From NCBI GenBank assembly GCA_019671005.1, contig CM033752.1, positions 5,208,001 through 5,272,000 on the forward strand: a stretch of 64,000 bases of DNA. Reading direction: 5' to 3'. Of the stretch, positions 23,230 through 35,094 are shown piece by piece. The notes beneath the pieces are model-generated. The model did no database searches and had not been told where the DNA came from. It saw only the letters and a list, made by a program, of their open reading frames with translations. This DNA comes from Hibiscus mutabilis (taxonomy: Eukaryota > Streptophyta > Magnoliopsida > Malvales > Malvaceae). The translations under genes were made by a program, and so were the position numbers. How positions within the stretch are numbered: the first letter of the stretch is position 1; the number at the start of each line of letters is the position of its first letter.

Positions 23230-24219
23230 CATTTACCCTGGCCCCTCTAGATTCTCGAAGAATTCAATTTCTTTGTTGTCCATCATTCCCTGAACCAACC
23301 GCTTGAATTCTGGAAAATAGTAGATTTCATGTCCCTCTTACTGATGGTACTCACAGAATGACCCATGTCCCTCTCGTTTATTCTTCATACCATGCTTGAC
23401 CAAACCTGCCATAGAAAGCAGCTCAAAGGAGACCTGATTTCTGACACATCCATCTTCAACCTCTTTTCACCTACTTCTTCAAGAGCATTCACGCCTTGAA
23501 CTCCATGGCTTAGAAGTGGATTAGTGGTTGTGTTTAGCTTACCCAACTGCAATACCCCAGACTTTATCATATTTTATACTAATTTCTTAAACGCCTGGCA
23601 GTTTTTAATTATCCCAGAATATTGGCATGATCTTCGCAACGTGCATTGGCGTCATACCAAGAAGGATAGGGTTGATTAAAGTGAGGTACATGATAGGGCC
23701 GGACCAAGTTTGCCTTATATAACTGTGAATACAACTCCTAGTATGAAATTGGTAGCGGGTAAATTTCTCATACTTTCTCTCGGATCCCATTATTTATTTT
23801 TTATTCAAACTTCGAGCACTTTCGACCGTAGCTTAAGATTAAGAGGTTGTGAGGTTCTTCGGGGCCTCGTGATCTTTTTTTTAAATCGTTTGCGAGTAGG
23901 TTCTCCATCCGTTGGAGAAGACAAGATTTTTAGGAGAGAGTCTTCGATCTTATCTAACACCAACTCGGTGGGACAATCAGAAGCGATGCAAACTACCTTT
24001 GACCTCCTTTTGCACCAAGAAGTCTTCTTCCAAACTCTTTCCTTTGACCATCACACCCATCAATTCATCGATTTGCCCCATAGTTTCCTCTTGGAGCTTC
24101 TTCATATGTGTTATTATCTCTATTTGATTCCAATCCAGATTTTCTTGGAGCTGTTCGAGCTTATCAACCATGGCTACTAAATCATTCACGCTTCTAAAGC
24201 TGTACTGGCTATAAGTCAT
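23230..24219 (-). pseudogene. gag remnant of element C
   Basis: Conceptual fragments on the minus strand (24219-23977, 23790-23605, 23570-23385, and down to about 23240) match in order the better-preserved gag of composite B. Examples are a VNALEE..E.RLKMDVSEIRSPL segment against the B segment around 52005-52080, and an FKRLVQ..M..K.IEFFE segment against 52208-52260. At least one in-frame stop and several frameshifts break it. The retrotransposon gag core is not recognisable, so even gag is partial. There is no evidence of expression. Confidence 0.7.
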
Positions 24220-25329
24220 TCCTTTATCCTTCCTAATTTTTTTAGGTGAATGCTCTTCTCAAATTGCTTTCTGCTTTAGCAAAACTGTCATCTATTTACT
24301 TTTTTCAAGGTCGAGCGAAGTATGAATGTATAATCTTTAATTACTGTCACAAAATTCCCCAATATTAATCTTATTGTTTAATTACTTAATGCAAGATATA
24401 TGCTTTATGCAATGCATGGAACAAATAAAATGCATGGATATATGCAAATAAAGGCATTGATTCCTTAAGTGGTCACCCTAGAGTAACTCTCATTGGCTTA
24501 AAAAGGTTCTCGACACAAAGGAGGCACCAATAAGTCTCGACTCAACTTCTAATTCTTCAACGGCTCTGAGTAGATGAAAGAATCTTGATGTCTTCTCTAT
24601 CCTCGGGTTCCTAAAAAATAAAGTGCTTCAGCTTTCATGTCTTCACATACTGGGTTACCTCCTGCACCCAAACTATCAAAAATATGTTGTAATGGTCTAG
24701 GTCTTGAATAAATCGGCTAGCATCGCGAATATGCGTGAATAACTTCGAACTGCAACTTCAAGTCTCAATCAGAGCTTGAAACATCTCCTTCTAATACTGA
24801 CTGGCCTGAAGCTTGATGAATCTATTCTGATTGTGATGTTCTTGAAAAACTAACCGACTCTCCTGTATGCCTTTCGAATCCCAAAAGGTCATCTTGCTAT
24901 AGGCCCACCTGGGTATACTCCATCATTATACACTCACTTGGCAAACTATTACCTTGAACCCTTTGGTTGACCTCGGACCACTACCGCACTACTGAGCTGG
25001 TATCCTCCTTTTTGAAACACATCTTACCCATAATGAAAGATCTCAACTTGGGCAAACCACTCGAATCAATACCTTTATGTCATGCAATGTAGATGCAAAG
25101 ATATGTGCAAAACAAGATAAGACACAAAAAGAAATAAATCAGTACCAGATAAAATCAACAGATGTAAAAAAGGAAATTAAATCAATCATCAAACAAAGCA
25201 ACCCTATTTATATTCTTTTTAAAAACTTAGGTTTAACTGCGTTTCTCTAATGGGGGTGAGTTTTCTATGTTTTCTACATGCAGTTTTGGTTCTAAACAGT
25301 ACACGAACTGTCATCGATGTCTTCTTCTA
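24220..25329 (-). other. Element C internal region between leader and gag, unassigned
   Basis: By comparison with A and B this is where an accessory ORF would lie. I see only short broken frames and cannot assign a domain. Confidence 0.45.
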
Positions 25330-25545
25330 AAGAGTAGCAAGTCCCCCGGTCATCACCCATTATAGGTTCCTCTCAACCTAGTTCAATTCAGGGGACCCTT
25401 TCGCTATGTCCGTATGGGGAAACAATATTCCCACGAAAACATAGGGTAGTCGAGCCCCGAAGGTACTCACTAGGCCCATACGGAGGAACAATATCTACAC
25501 GAAAGCACTAGCGTTTTCCCCCACTTTAAAGGACGGGTTTAAATG
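25330..25545 (-). promoter_or_regulatory. Conserved 5' leader block of element C
   Basis: On the minus strand this aligns by eye with 34596-34860 (A) and 47500-47765 (B). Each holds a duplicated module built on GCTTTCGTG..GATATCGTTCC..CGT, followed by AATGGGTCCCCCTGAATTGA-like and GGGTGATGA words. It lies between PBS and first ORF, the usual place for packaging or translation signals. That role is inferred. Confidence 0.6.
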
Positions 25546-25700
25546 TCAATTTTTAAATACGTTAAAATAAACTCGCATTTATAAACGAATATCAATTTAA
25601 TCGTCACTTTACTTCACAACTTTCGATATTAATAAAACGATAGTTATTATTTTGTTCTTTTGAAAAATGGCCTGATTCACTTTAGTATTAAAAATCAAAA

Positions 25701-25710
25701 CCAGTCGCCA
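25701..25710 (-). promoter_or_regulatory. Primer binding site of element C (degenerate)
   Basis: On the minus strand the LTR end ...GGTCACTACA is followed by GC and then TGGCGACTGG. Its first eight bases match the complement of a plant tRNA-Arg 3' end (TGGCGACTCC), with the match lost after that. Confidence 0.6.
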
Positions 25711-25712
25711 GC

Positions 25713-28700
25713 TGTAGTGACCTAAACTTTTTGAAATTCAAAATTTTAACTTGGTTCGAATATATGGGATCGCTAGAAAAAGGGTAATAGGTTTCCTTTT
25801 ATTTTTAATTTTTGAAAATATTTAAGAAATAGAGGTTCTTTAAAAAAATTCGTGCTTTTGGAAAAATAATAAAAACTCGGAGTCGCCACTGGCCACTAAG
25901 GTAGGTCGCACACCATGAAACCAGAGATTCGATAAAAAATAGGGTTCGAGAGTCAGTTACGGATGAGAGATATTTAACACCCCATACCTCCCAGAAATCA
26001 GTATCGTAAAAAGAAAAATAAATAATTGTCGCTTTGTTAATATTAAACTTTGTGAATTAAAGTGACGATTAAATTAAAATCCGGTTACACGTACGAGTAA
26101 ATTTTAAGGGCCTCGTTATTCGAAAGTAAACAGCAAAACCACCATCACTACGTTGATACTGGCCGCGTTTACTCCCGAATAATAAGGCTCCGAATTGGCA
26201 AATTTAATATTCGAATGCAAACTTGCATGGAAAATATAAAGGCATAACATGAAAGCATAATAGAAATAAATAAGAAAAACTATATATCATATATTAACAA
26301 TGTCATGATCGTTATTATATAGGTCTTATATACACTTTTAAAACATTTAAATTATATAATATATATATATATAACATAATATAATATATATGCATAGAGG
26401 TAATCCATGTATTATTATTGTGTGCTATATAATATCTACATAGTGTACACACTACGTGTTACATACTACATTCATAAAAGGTGTTATACTATATACAAGA
26501 AAAAACAACATAAAATATGACAATCATAATATACAAGAAAAAAACATAAAATACGTCAATCATAATATACATATCAATCCAACAAAAAAAAAAACAAGCA
26601 TGAACAGAATATAAATGAAAATTAAATATGCATGCAAGATTAAATTGAGACAAAAAAGAAACAGAATGACCGAAAGGGGAATTTTAACTGCTGAAAAGGG
26701 GTAAATTAAGAAGATTTAAAAAACCAGAGACCTATTGGTTTATTAACCCTTTTAAAAAGGAATTAATTTAAAATCAGGACCAAATTGAAAAACCAATGAA
26801 AATCGGAGGGACCTCGGGACTAATTAAAAAAGACGGAAGGTTCTTTAAAAAATTCAAAAACACGAAATGACCGAATTGGGATAAACCCATTTTTAAAAAA
26901 CAAATCGGCTTTGATTCAGGACTGGGTTGCAAATTTTAAAATTTTTTGGGGGATCCATAGTGTAATTTTAAAACACAAAAACCCTTCCGCGTGTAATTAT
27001 CACGACGCGGAAGGGTTTAAACGGTTATAAACCCAATTTTAAAATGGAGGGCCTATATAAAACAAATGCTTTTGGAAAAAAATGCTCTTAACCATTTTAG
27101 ACACCTTTTCCATTTCCGAAAATCTAAACGCTCTCAACCCTCTCCCAAAGCTCGAATGAACACCGTTGTGGTGTTCATTCCGGCCACCACCTTCCGCCGT
27201 ACCGGTGGTCACAAACCACCGCCGGTGCTGGCAACTCTCCAAATACCACCAAAACGCTCATCTCTTTACTCTCATCCCCAAAACAGTTTTGGTTTTACGA
27301 AAGAAAACCGTCATCGGCCTAGATCTAAAAAGGCCGAACCAACCTAACCCTAAACCTAGGCCTTAGCCTTTAAAGAAGACGGACCTGAACTCTTCACCGG
27401 TTCACCTCAAGAGCCAGAAGGCATAGGCTTATCACCGAATAGAAAGAGTTCAATCGACGGCCACAAAAATAGAAGGGTAAACTCTAAAACCTAGATCTAC
27501 TGCCTTTTTTATGCATGCAAAATATTGAAGAAGAATGATACCTCTAAAAGGCTCTGAGCTTTTTTTGTATTTCTTTTCGAGCTCTCCAAACTGTGTTACA
27601 ATATTTGTTCTCGATTTTTATAACCAAAAGATCTTACATGTGTCCAAGAGAAAAATCCTTGCGATTTATATTTTCTTTGATATCCGTCTAAAACCTTCTA
27701 CGATTTTTACTTGCTTTTAGCTTTTGTTCGCCCATGATCTTTTTGCTAATGTTTCTCTTTTTTGGTTGCATGAAAAACATGGCGGCTTGAGGGAGATGGA
27801 GTGACCAAAGTGAAGAGAGGCTTGGGGAGCAAGGCTCTATGTTGACCCTTGATTTCGTCAGTCGAGGAGTCAGAAGAGCCCAAGCGTTAGGCGTGTGGGG
27901 GCGTAAAGATCCAGAAAGGTCGGGGTGTGTAGCCTACGCGCGCGCGAAGGTAGCTGTTGAGTCCCGCGTGGGCGCGTGTGGGATCTGGAAGCTTTCTGGG
28001 GTGATTTGGGACGTCCGTTCAAATCTCCAAATCTAATGGCCTAGGATGAGCTGAGCGAAAGGGAACAAGAGTTTAAATTAGGGTTTTGGATATTAGGGAA
28101 ATTAGATTTTAGGCTTTATCGGGCCTTGTAATATTTGTTTATTATTTTGGGCTTTTATTTATTGTAAATGGACTGTTAAAAAACAATTTTGGGCTTTTAT
28201 TAGTCTTTGTTCTTTTTTGTTTAATAATAATTATTATAATAATAATAATGGTATAATATATATAATAATATAATAGAATAATAATATAAGATAATAATAA
28301 TAGTATAATATGACTATAGCATAGTAATAATAATAGATCGAAATAACAATATAAAATGACAAATAGTAATAATAATAATAATAATAATAATATTAATAAT
28401 ATTAAACAAGTGATAACAATAATAATTTTTTGTTTTTGTTTTTCCTTTTAAATCAAAATGACATATAATAACATATAATGATTACAAGCTAATAGGTATA
28501 ATAATTATAACCAAATATACTACTAATATATATATATATATTGGTTTTTTTAATTATAAATAGATAGTAGTAATAAAATAATACTAATTTTTTAGGTTTT
28601 TTTATACATAGTGACATATAATACATTATAGTAATAATAAATATAGTATGTTAATAATAATGATTTTTTTGTTTTGCATTTTCTTTATTAATAAATAATA

Positions 28701-28790
28701 TATATATATATAAAGGTAATAACAATTTAAGCTCATTATTTTAAATACTAAAAAAACGGGTTAACACCCCGGATAAAATTAGTGATTACA
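25713..28790 (-). repeat. 5' LTR of element C
   Basis: Partner of 15957-18903 in the same orientation, with termini TGTAGTGACC and AGTGATTACA on the plus strand. The minus-strand word TGGCGACTCC at 25879-25888 is an exact ten-base copy of the tRNA-Arg primer-site word inside the LTR. Expanded TAA repeats lie at about 28230-28400. Confidence 0.9.
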
Positions 28791-28795
28791 CCACT
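28791..28795. repeat. Target-site duplication CCACT (right of element C)
   Basis: Identical to 15952-15956. It closes the element. Confidence 0.9.
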
Positions 28796-30179
28796 TGCCA
28801 AAGGTTTCCCTAGTAAGTCACGATAAAAGTTGTTATCTCCAGGATTAATTTAAATGCATTGGATAATTATCCCATTTCAAATTCACAAGTTGAGTTAGTT
28901 AGAGATCAGATCTCTCGGGTTTCACACTCAATTGGACTTCTTCCTCTCACCTATTTAATGAGATCGCATCAACACATCAAGTAGAATCGATCGTGAGAGA
29001 AAGATTAGATCAAAGAAGAGGATTCGCGTAGAGCCATTAACACAGATTGGAGAAGTTCATATTCTCCATTTATTTTCATCTTGTATCGTATGATCTACCC
29101 ATGTCTGGATTTTATTCATTGTTGTTTTCTTCTAACCCATCCATGAACTAGGTTATTTTGACTTGGGTTATCAGGTTTATGGTGTGTAAAATCAATGATT
29201 TGTTTTGATTTTCAATTCTATAGATTCAGTGTTTATCTATTCTTGGTTTTTAATTTCGCTTCAAGGAAACTTAGGAAAGGAACTTGAATACATCTATTTA
29301 TCTAGACTCAGGAGAGTTAGATTCATGAAACGAATGGATGTGATTTCCATTTAAACGACCGTTGGTGGGAACTAATTCGGCTTAGAAATAAGAAACGAAT
29401 TTCATCGGCTAAGAAGAGTGAAAAGATCAATGTTTTCCACCCAAGGTTAACGCATGTATGTATCACCAAGGTTTGAATACTCATCAGTTCTTCAGTTAGG
29501 GATAATTCGAAGGCTTTGAAGAATACTCTGCCGAGCATTGAAGGGAAATTATTTACCACAACAATTACTCACCATGGCAATTCATCCGAAAATCACACCA
29601 TTACTCACGATAACCCAACCTAGTCTCTCATATAGATTTTCTCTTCCATTTGTGTAACCCCTAAACCCGACCTGGAAGAAATAGGCTGAATCTAGGAAGT
29701 CGCGTTTGAAAACTTGCCCCTCAAGAAATTGATGTTTGAATTGAATATTTTAAAGAATAAAATAACATTAAAAGTAAATAACCTTAATATTATAAAACAT
29801 ATTCGTATAAACGCTGTCTAAATTTTTATCCATTGGAGGAGATAAGGGTTGGTTCTTTAATTTTTTTCATCCAAATTTTTACCCAAAATTTTCAATATTT
29901 CCCTCCCTCCCAAATACCCTAGTCGTACATTCCCCATACTTACATCCATGATTAACATTTTTTACCCCATTGGTTTATCATTACTCCATCTTTCACTTCC
30001 ATCACCCACCATTAAAGCCACAATTTACAATTTTTTCATCTTCTTTAATCACCATTTTTACTATCTTCTTGACACTCTTGAGATTTTTCTTGTTTTTCTT
30101 CTTTTTCATTCTTGTTTGACACATTCACATCATGGCCAAGAAATTCACGCCTGGAGTCAGATCGTCCTAGACAGTCTCA
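28796..30179. other. Intergenic or old repeat sequence
   Basis: No gene recognised. It continues the target sequence of element C. Pyrimidine-rich stretches at 29880-30110 precede the Transposase_32-like relic and could be its leader. Confidence 0.45.
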
Positions 30180-31235
30180 GTCTCCACCTTTCACCGTTTT
30201 GCCACGCTGGCCACCGGGAAGAAATTTAAAATCCAAGGTTTGAGAAGAATAAGGATTCGCGTACGACATGGAGAAACTGGATTTTGGTCTTGAGAAGGTT
30301 GTGCATGACATAATTGACAGCCACAACTGGTCTATCTTTTGCGACCAACCCGAAGAAACCAATCATTTGTGGGTAAGAGATTTTTATACCCATGATTTAG
30401 ATCCTAATAGTCCTTTTGTTTATGCGCGTGGCAAGGCTATCTTTCTTGATGCAAACACAATTAACACCTACTACGAAGTGTTCTTGGAGAGCAACGAACA
30501 TGAAGTGTTTGCCGAGAATATCACTTCGGAAGGGATAATGAAGGTTTTCAAAAATCTTACAGTTGAAGGAGCAACGTGGAACGAAGAGAACATGAAGGTG
30601 AAGTTGTGGAACAATATCTCTAAAACTCGTTTGATGCCAATTACGCATAACATTACTATTTCGTCTTTTTGTTTGCTTTTAATTCACCATATCTTGCATA
30701 ATCGCACTATTAATATTGGTTAATGACATTTGTGTGTGCATCAAGATGGACGTGGGCTCGTTATACTTCCTCAATTTGATCATCGCAATTTGCAAAAATG
30801 TGCTGGTGCCATCGGATGCAACGGACGAGAAATTGTATTTGAAAGAATAATGGTCCGAAAGCTATTATATGAAGATGATGCAAGAATGACCAGCAAACTT
30901 GCTCACGACAACCAAAGGAGTTAAGGTTCCTAGACTTGACTTGGCAAATGCACATGCCATGCCAACTCCTTAGGTGCCAGCTGAACTTGTTCATCCACTG
31001 TTGCAATGATTGGATCAATTGGAAGCGCAACGACATTTGTTCTGGTGCTTTGTGAAGGATCGAGATATTGCTCTCGAGCGAGTTATATTGGAGATTAATT
31101 TGCACTGTGGTGTTCTTTTTCCAAGGTTTCCTGCCGAGTTATTTGCCCCAACAACTGAATTTGACAATTCTGGACCAGCTATTCTGAAGACACCATCTCT
31201 GCACCATTGCAGTCTCTCTACGCAAGTTCTATCAT
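30180..31235 (+). pseudogene. Plant transposon-derived protein (Transposase_32-like) pseudogene, 3' truncated
   Basis: The open part at 30268-30723 encodes a domain seen in the 'putative plant transposon protein' family common in eudicots. Landmarks are HNWSIFC..PEE near residue 20, VR(D)FY, YARGK.I.LDANTIN, VEGATWN, LWNNISKTRLMPITHN and the ILHNRTINIG segment. Family-like sequence continues upstream in the same frame past two stops (about 30233-30250), and downstream in shifted frames with more stops, up to a LE.Q..LFWCFVKDRD segment near 31015-31070. Multiple stops and frameshifts make it dead. The LTR of element A begins at 31236 and removes the rest. The family's function is unknown, and the 'transposase' label is a database name rather than a shown activity. 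Confidence 0.65.
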
Positions 31236-34200
31236 TGTAATTACTCATTTTTATCTACTTTATAAATATCGTGTTAATATTAGCTTAATAATTAGTATAT
31301 ACTATTATCGCCCGTATACATGTATTATATTATGTACATGTGATTAGTATATGTAATATATATATATGTGTGTGATATGTGTTAGTGTATGCATATTATA
31401 CATATTATGTATGTGTACGTGTTAGTATTTATTATAGTATATGTGTGTCATACACATGTTTATATCTTATGTATACATTGTTTGTATGTGTACATTATGT
31501 GTATGATTATATACACATGTGTGTTGTATGCTATGGTAATTAAGAATGTGTTACATATATTACTGTTTGCATGTGTGCCCGTATGTTATATATATGTGTG
31601 TGTGCTAGTGTGTATGTGTACGTATATGTGTTTGCATGTATATATGTTAATTTGCATGTATGTAATATTGAGTATATACATACGTATGTGTATTATTATT
31701 ATTTTTATTATTAGTATTGGTTATAATATATATAAGCAGATACAAAATATTAAAACCCAAATATATTAAAGTCCAGTCCATATACAAATATTTTAAAACC
31801 CAAAAAAATTATTACACTAGGCCCGAACCGGCCAGCCCCAAAACCTAATAAGCCCTAATTATATTTGATACAAAAAAAACCCTAATTGTTGTATCTTCTT
31901 ATGCGCAACCCAATCTACGCCGTTGGATTAAATTTCAATCCAATGGTCTAGATCAAAGATAGTGCCACTTCAGTCTCCACGTGTGACACGCCAACAATCT
32001 GTATTCTCACTCGCGCGTGCAATACACGCGTGAGACCATTCAGCCACTCCACGCCACGTGTCATCATCTCCATCAACCACCAGAAGCGATCGTGACCGTT
32101 CGTGCCCCAAGTGCTCCTAGCCGTTGGATCAGATCTGATCCAACGGCCAGGAGCAAATCTGACAAAATGAACCCCTTCACCACTTTATCGTACAACTACC
32201 CTCTGCCGCCGTACGATTCTTCACCGGCCTTTACCAAACAGGACATGCAAGACCAAAAAAAGTACTAGAGTCAGATTTAATCCTTGTCTTTTAGTTTAAA
32301 CTTGTAAGAAAAGAAATCAAAGAGAGAGCAACATATATATATCATCTAATCCACCATTATGTACAGGGATCCAAAACGAAAAATAAAAAAAGAAACTTTC
32401 AGTGGTAATTTGTTATATCCCTTTTCTTTTTTTCTACATGCATATTCGAATAAATAAAAAAGAACCACCAAGAACTGAATCTTACCCTTTGTCAACCGTC
32501 GGTTTTACCCTTCGACCGACGACAATTCGTTGGTTCACCGAGCCGAGCATGGTGAGCCAGTTAAAGTGGGGAGACTAAAGGTTTCGCTTAGTTTCATGAT
32601 TTCCAGAACAAAAAAATAGTTTCAAAATGGTGTTTAGATCTGGAAATGAGGAGGTTTTATTTTAAAACATGGAGGTCGGATTCAAGTTTAAAAGGGGAAG
32701 AGAAATCGTGTGTGTTTTTTTAGGGTTCACCACCGCCGGTAAGCGACGGCAGGTGGTGGCTAGTGGCGGTTTGGGCGGAAGTTTTTTGGAAGCAGAGAAA
32801 ATAGAGAGATTTCTCTCTTAGGGTAAAAAATGGAAAAGAAATGAAAGGGGGGCTGATAGGTATTAAATAGAATGAGTTTAATTTGTTTTTGGTCAAATAA
32901 CACCATAAATCCTCCATTGCTCCCTATTTTTTTGTTTCGAGCCCGCCCATTGGGTAAATAGCAAGTTCAACCCCCTCTTTTTTGTTTTATTTCAATTTCA
33001 TCATTGAATTAAGCTGATTCAATTTGTAAATGGCAAAATTAAGCCCTAGGGACCTCCGCATTTTTGTTTTTTCACTTCAAGCTTGCCCCTTGGTAATATT
33101 ACACACCTGGTCCTTTAAAGTTTACCTCAGTTTTTAATCAAGTCCCTGAATCATGTTTTTTGTCTTCTAATTTCTCTATTCCCTGTTTTATTTTGTTTCA
33201 TACCCGTCCCTTTTTTATGTTTCTTTTTTACCATTTGCTTTTTTTTATTTTATGTCCATTTTACCATGTTTACATTTGTTCATTATCTCCATATAGTTTT
33301 TTATATATCATACTTGTTCATGTTTTTAGATGTGTCATTTTTTTATGTTTTAGTTTATTAGTCCTTATGGTATATATGTTCGTTCTAAATGCTATGTCTT
33401 GGTTTAGTTTTCATGGTATGATTATTTGTATTAGCATGAGTTTTATGTTTTTTTAGGTCATATATTAGTGTGATGCTTTGTTATGTATAATGCCATGTTT
33501 TTTTAATTTATGTGTAAATGGTGTCACATGTTTAGTATCTACTTAGTCTTTTTGTGTTAGCATGTATGTCATGTTTTGCTTTCATTTGCATTATAGATTT
33601 TCATATTAGTGTGATATGATTTGTCACATTTTAATGTCATGCTTTATTTTCAGTTGTGTCATATGTTAAGTTTTAGTTTTAGCATGTTGCTTAGATTTAA
33701 TTAGTTTAATATCATGTTATATGTATGTCGTCCATGTGTTATAGTTGTGGTTCATTTTAATGTGTTTAAACATGTTAGAATTAATTAATTTAGTCTTGGG
33801 AGCATGATCTTTTTTGCATATTTATATTTATATGTTTGCTCTATTATTATGACATGTTATGTTGTGTTTGTTTTTACATTTTATTTTTAAGATTGTTATA
33901 TTTATGTTTTTTAGTCTCATGTCAATGTGAATGTTTATTTTTAAATTATTTCTTCAAGATTGCATGGTGGAATAATATTTGTCAATGTGGTGCCCTTTTA
34001 TTCAAACGTAAACGTGGCCACTATCAAGCGCAGTGATGGTGGTCTATCGGTTTACTCTCGAATAACGGTGTCATTAAAATATACTCGCACTTTTAACCAA
34101 ATTTTAATTTGATTGTCACTTTAATCTGGAAAATTTGATATTAATAAAGCGGTAATTATTAAAGTACTAATTTTGGGCGGTTTGGGGGTGTTAATCCTTC

Positions 34201-34403
34201 CCCATCCGTTACCGACTCCCGAACCCAACAGTTTTCAAATCTCTGGTTTTACGGTATCCGGCCTACCTTAGTGGCCGGTGGCGACTCCATTTTTAAATAA
34301 AACATGTTTTTTTCTAAAACCCCACAGGAAATATTTTTAAATACCCGAAAGACCCCCAAACACCTTAAAAACTCATTTTTAGCGAATAAGGGATATCGCT
34401 ACA
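31236..34403 (+). repeat. 5' LTR of element A
   Basis: Starts TGTAATTACTCATTTTTATC and ends GGATATCGCTACA, 3168 bp. It has a TG/TA-rich block (31300-31740), a 40-bp palindrome (32114-32153), a long T-rich plain (33160-33960) and the shared U5-like block with TGGCGACTCC at 34279-34288. ORFs inside, such as 31389-31769, are products of the TG/TA-rich sequence. Confidence 0.85.
32114..32153. repeat. 40-bp palindrome in LTR of element A
   Basis: CTCCTAGCCGTTGGATCAGA is followed at once by TCTGATCCAACGGCCAGGAG, so the two 20-base arms are complementary except at one position, with no spacer. A related stem lies at the equivalent place in the LTR at 44653 (45170-45200). Confidence 0.9.
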
Positions 34404-34405
34404 GA

Positions 34406-34423
34406 TGGAGACTCCGCTGGGGA
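34406..34423 (+). promoter_or_regulatory. Primer binding site of element A
   Basis: TGGAGACTCCGCTGGGGA starts two bases after the LTR end. It matches the complement of a plant tRNA-Arg 3' end (TGGCGACTCC then CTGGGGA) apart from A for C at position 4 and the tolerated G. Confidence 0.8.
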
Positions 34424-34595
34424 CAACGTTTTTTGTTTTTCAAAAACAAAAGAGAGTCAAGCTTTTTCTAAAATAATTACCACCTTATTAATATTGGAAG
34501 TTCCGGATTAAAGTGACTGTTAAATTAACATTCGATTGTAATTGCGCGTTTATTTTAACGCATTTAAAATTTGGCATATAAACTCGTCCTTTTTA

Positions 34596-34860
34596 AGTGG
34601 GGGAAAACTCTAGTGCTTTCGTGAGGATATCGTTCCTCCGTATGGGCCTAGCAAAGTATCTTCGGGGCTCGAGTACCTTATGTTTTTGTGAGGATATCGT
34701 TCCTTCGTAGGGGCATAAGCGAATGGGTCCCCCTGAATTGAACTCGGTTGAAAGGAGACTATAATGGGTGATGATCGGGGGCCTTGCTACCCTTATTAGG
34801 GGACAGCAAAGACAATTCGGGTACCTGTTAGCACCGGCACTGCATGTAGAGAACATAAAA
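34596..34860 (+). promoter_or_regulatory. Conserved 5' leader block of element A
   Basis: Two copies of a GTG/GCTTTCGTGAGGATATCGTTCC-like module precede an AATGGGTCCCCCTGAATTGA word and GATGATCGGGGGCCTTGCTA. It corresponds to 47500-47765 in B and 25330-25545 (minus) in C. Confidence 0.7.
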
Positions 34861-35094
34861 AGCCCACCATTTTTAGAGCCATGCGGAGAGCCTAGGTGTT
34901 TTAGACGGGATGTAAATAGGGTTGTTTTGTTTGTTTACCTTATTTAATTTGTCATTTATTTATGTATTTATTGATTTTAACCAGTACTAACTCTTTTCTT
35001 TTCTTTTTTGTTTTGCTTTTGCATATATCATCGCATTCGCATTACATAAGGTATCGATTCCCGAGTGGTTTCTCCCATAATAGAGATTGTTCAT

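Larger units (their letters stand above)
15957..28790 (-). mobile_element. Full-length LTR retrotransposon C (12.8 kb), gag remnant only
   Basis: Two direct LTRs (15957-18903 and 25713-28790) enclose a 6.8-kb internal region, and the whole is bounded by a perfect 5-bp target duplication. The polypurine tract beside the left LTR and the PBS beside the right LTR both read on the minus strand, which gives the element's orientation. The internal region contains gag-like debris (about 23230-24219) with stops and frameshifts, a conserved leader (about 25330-25545) and a tandem array (18950-20010). I find no protease, reverse transcriptase, RNase H or integrase motifs. It is therefore a non-autonomous element, presumably mobilised in trans by a related gypsy/TAT-type element. 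LTRs match closely by eye (about 95% over the first 140 bp). Confidence 0.88.

Noticed and set aside
29323..30229. Small frames 29323-29559 and 29948-30229 as genes
   Set aside because: No family resemblance, poor composition, and they lie in repeat-derived sequence.
31389..31769. 126-codon frame of hydrophobic Tyr/Val/Cys/Ile residues
   Set aside because: Produced by TG/TA-rich sequence inside the LTR of element A.
33160..33456. 98-codon hydrophobic frame, possible membrane protein
   Set aside because: T-rich low-complexity LTR sequence with no family match.
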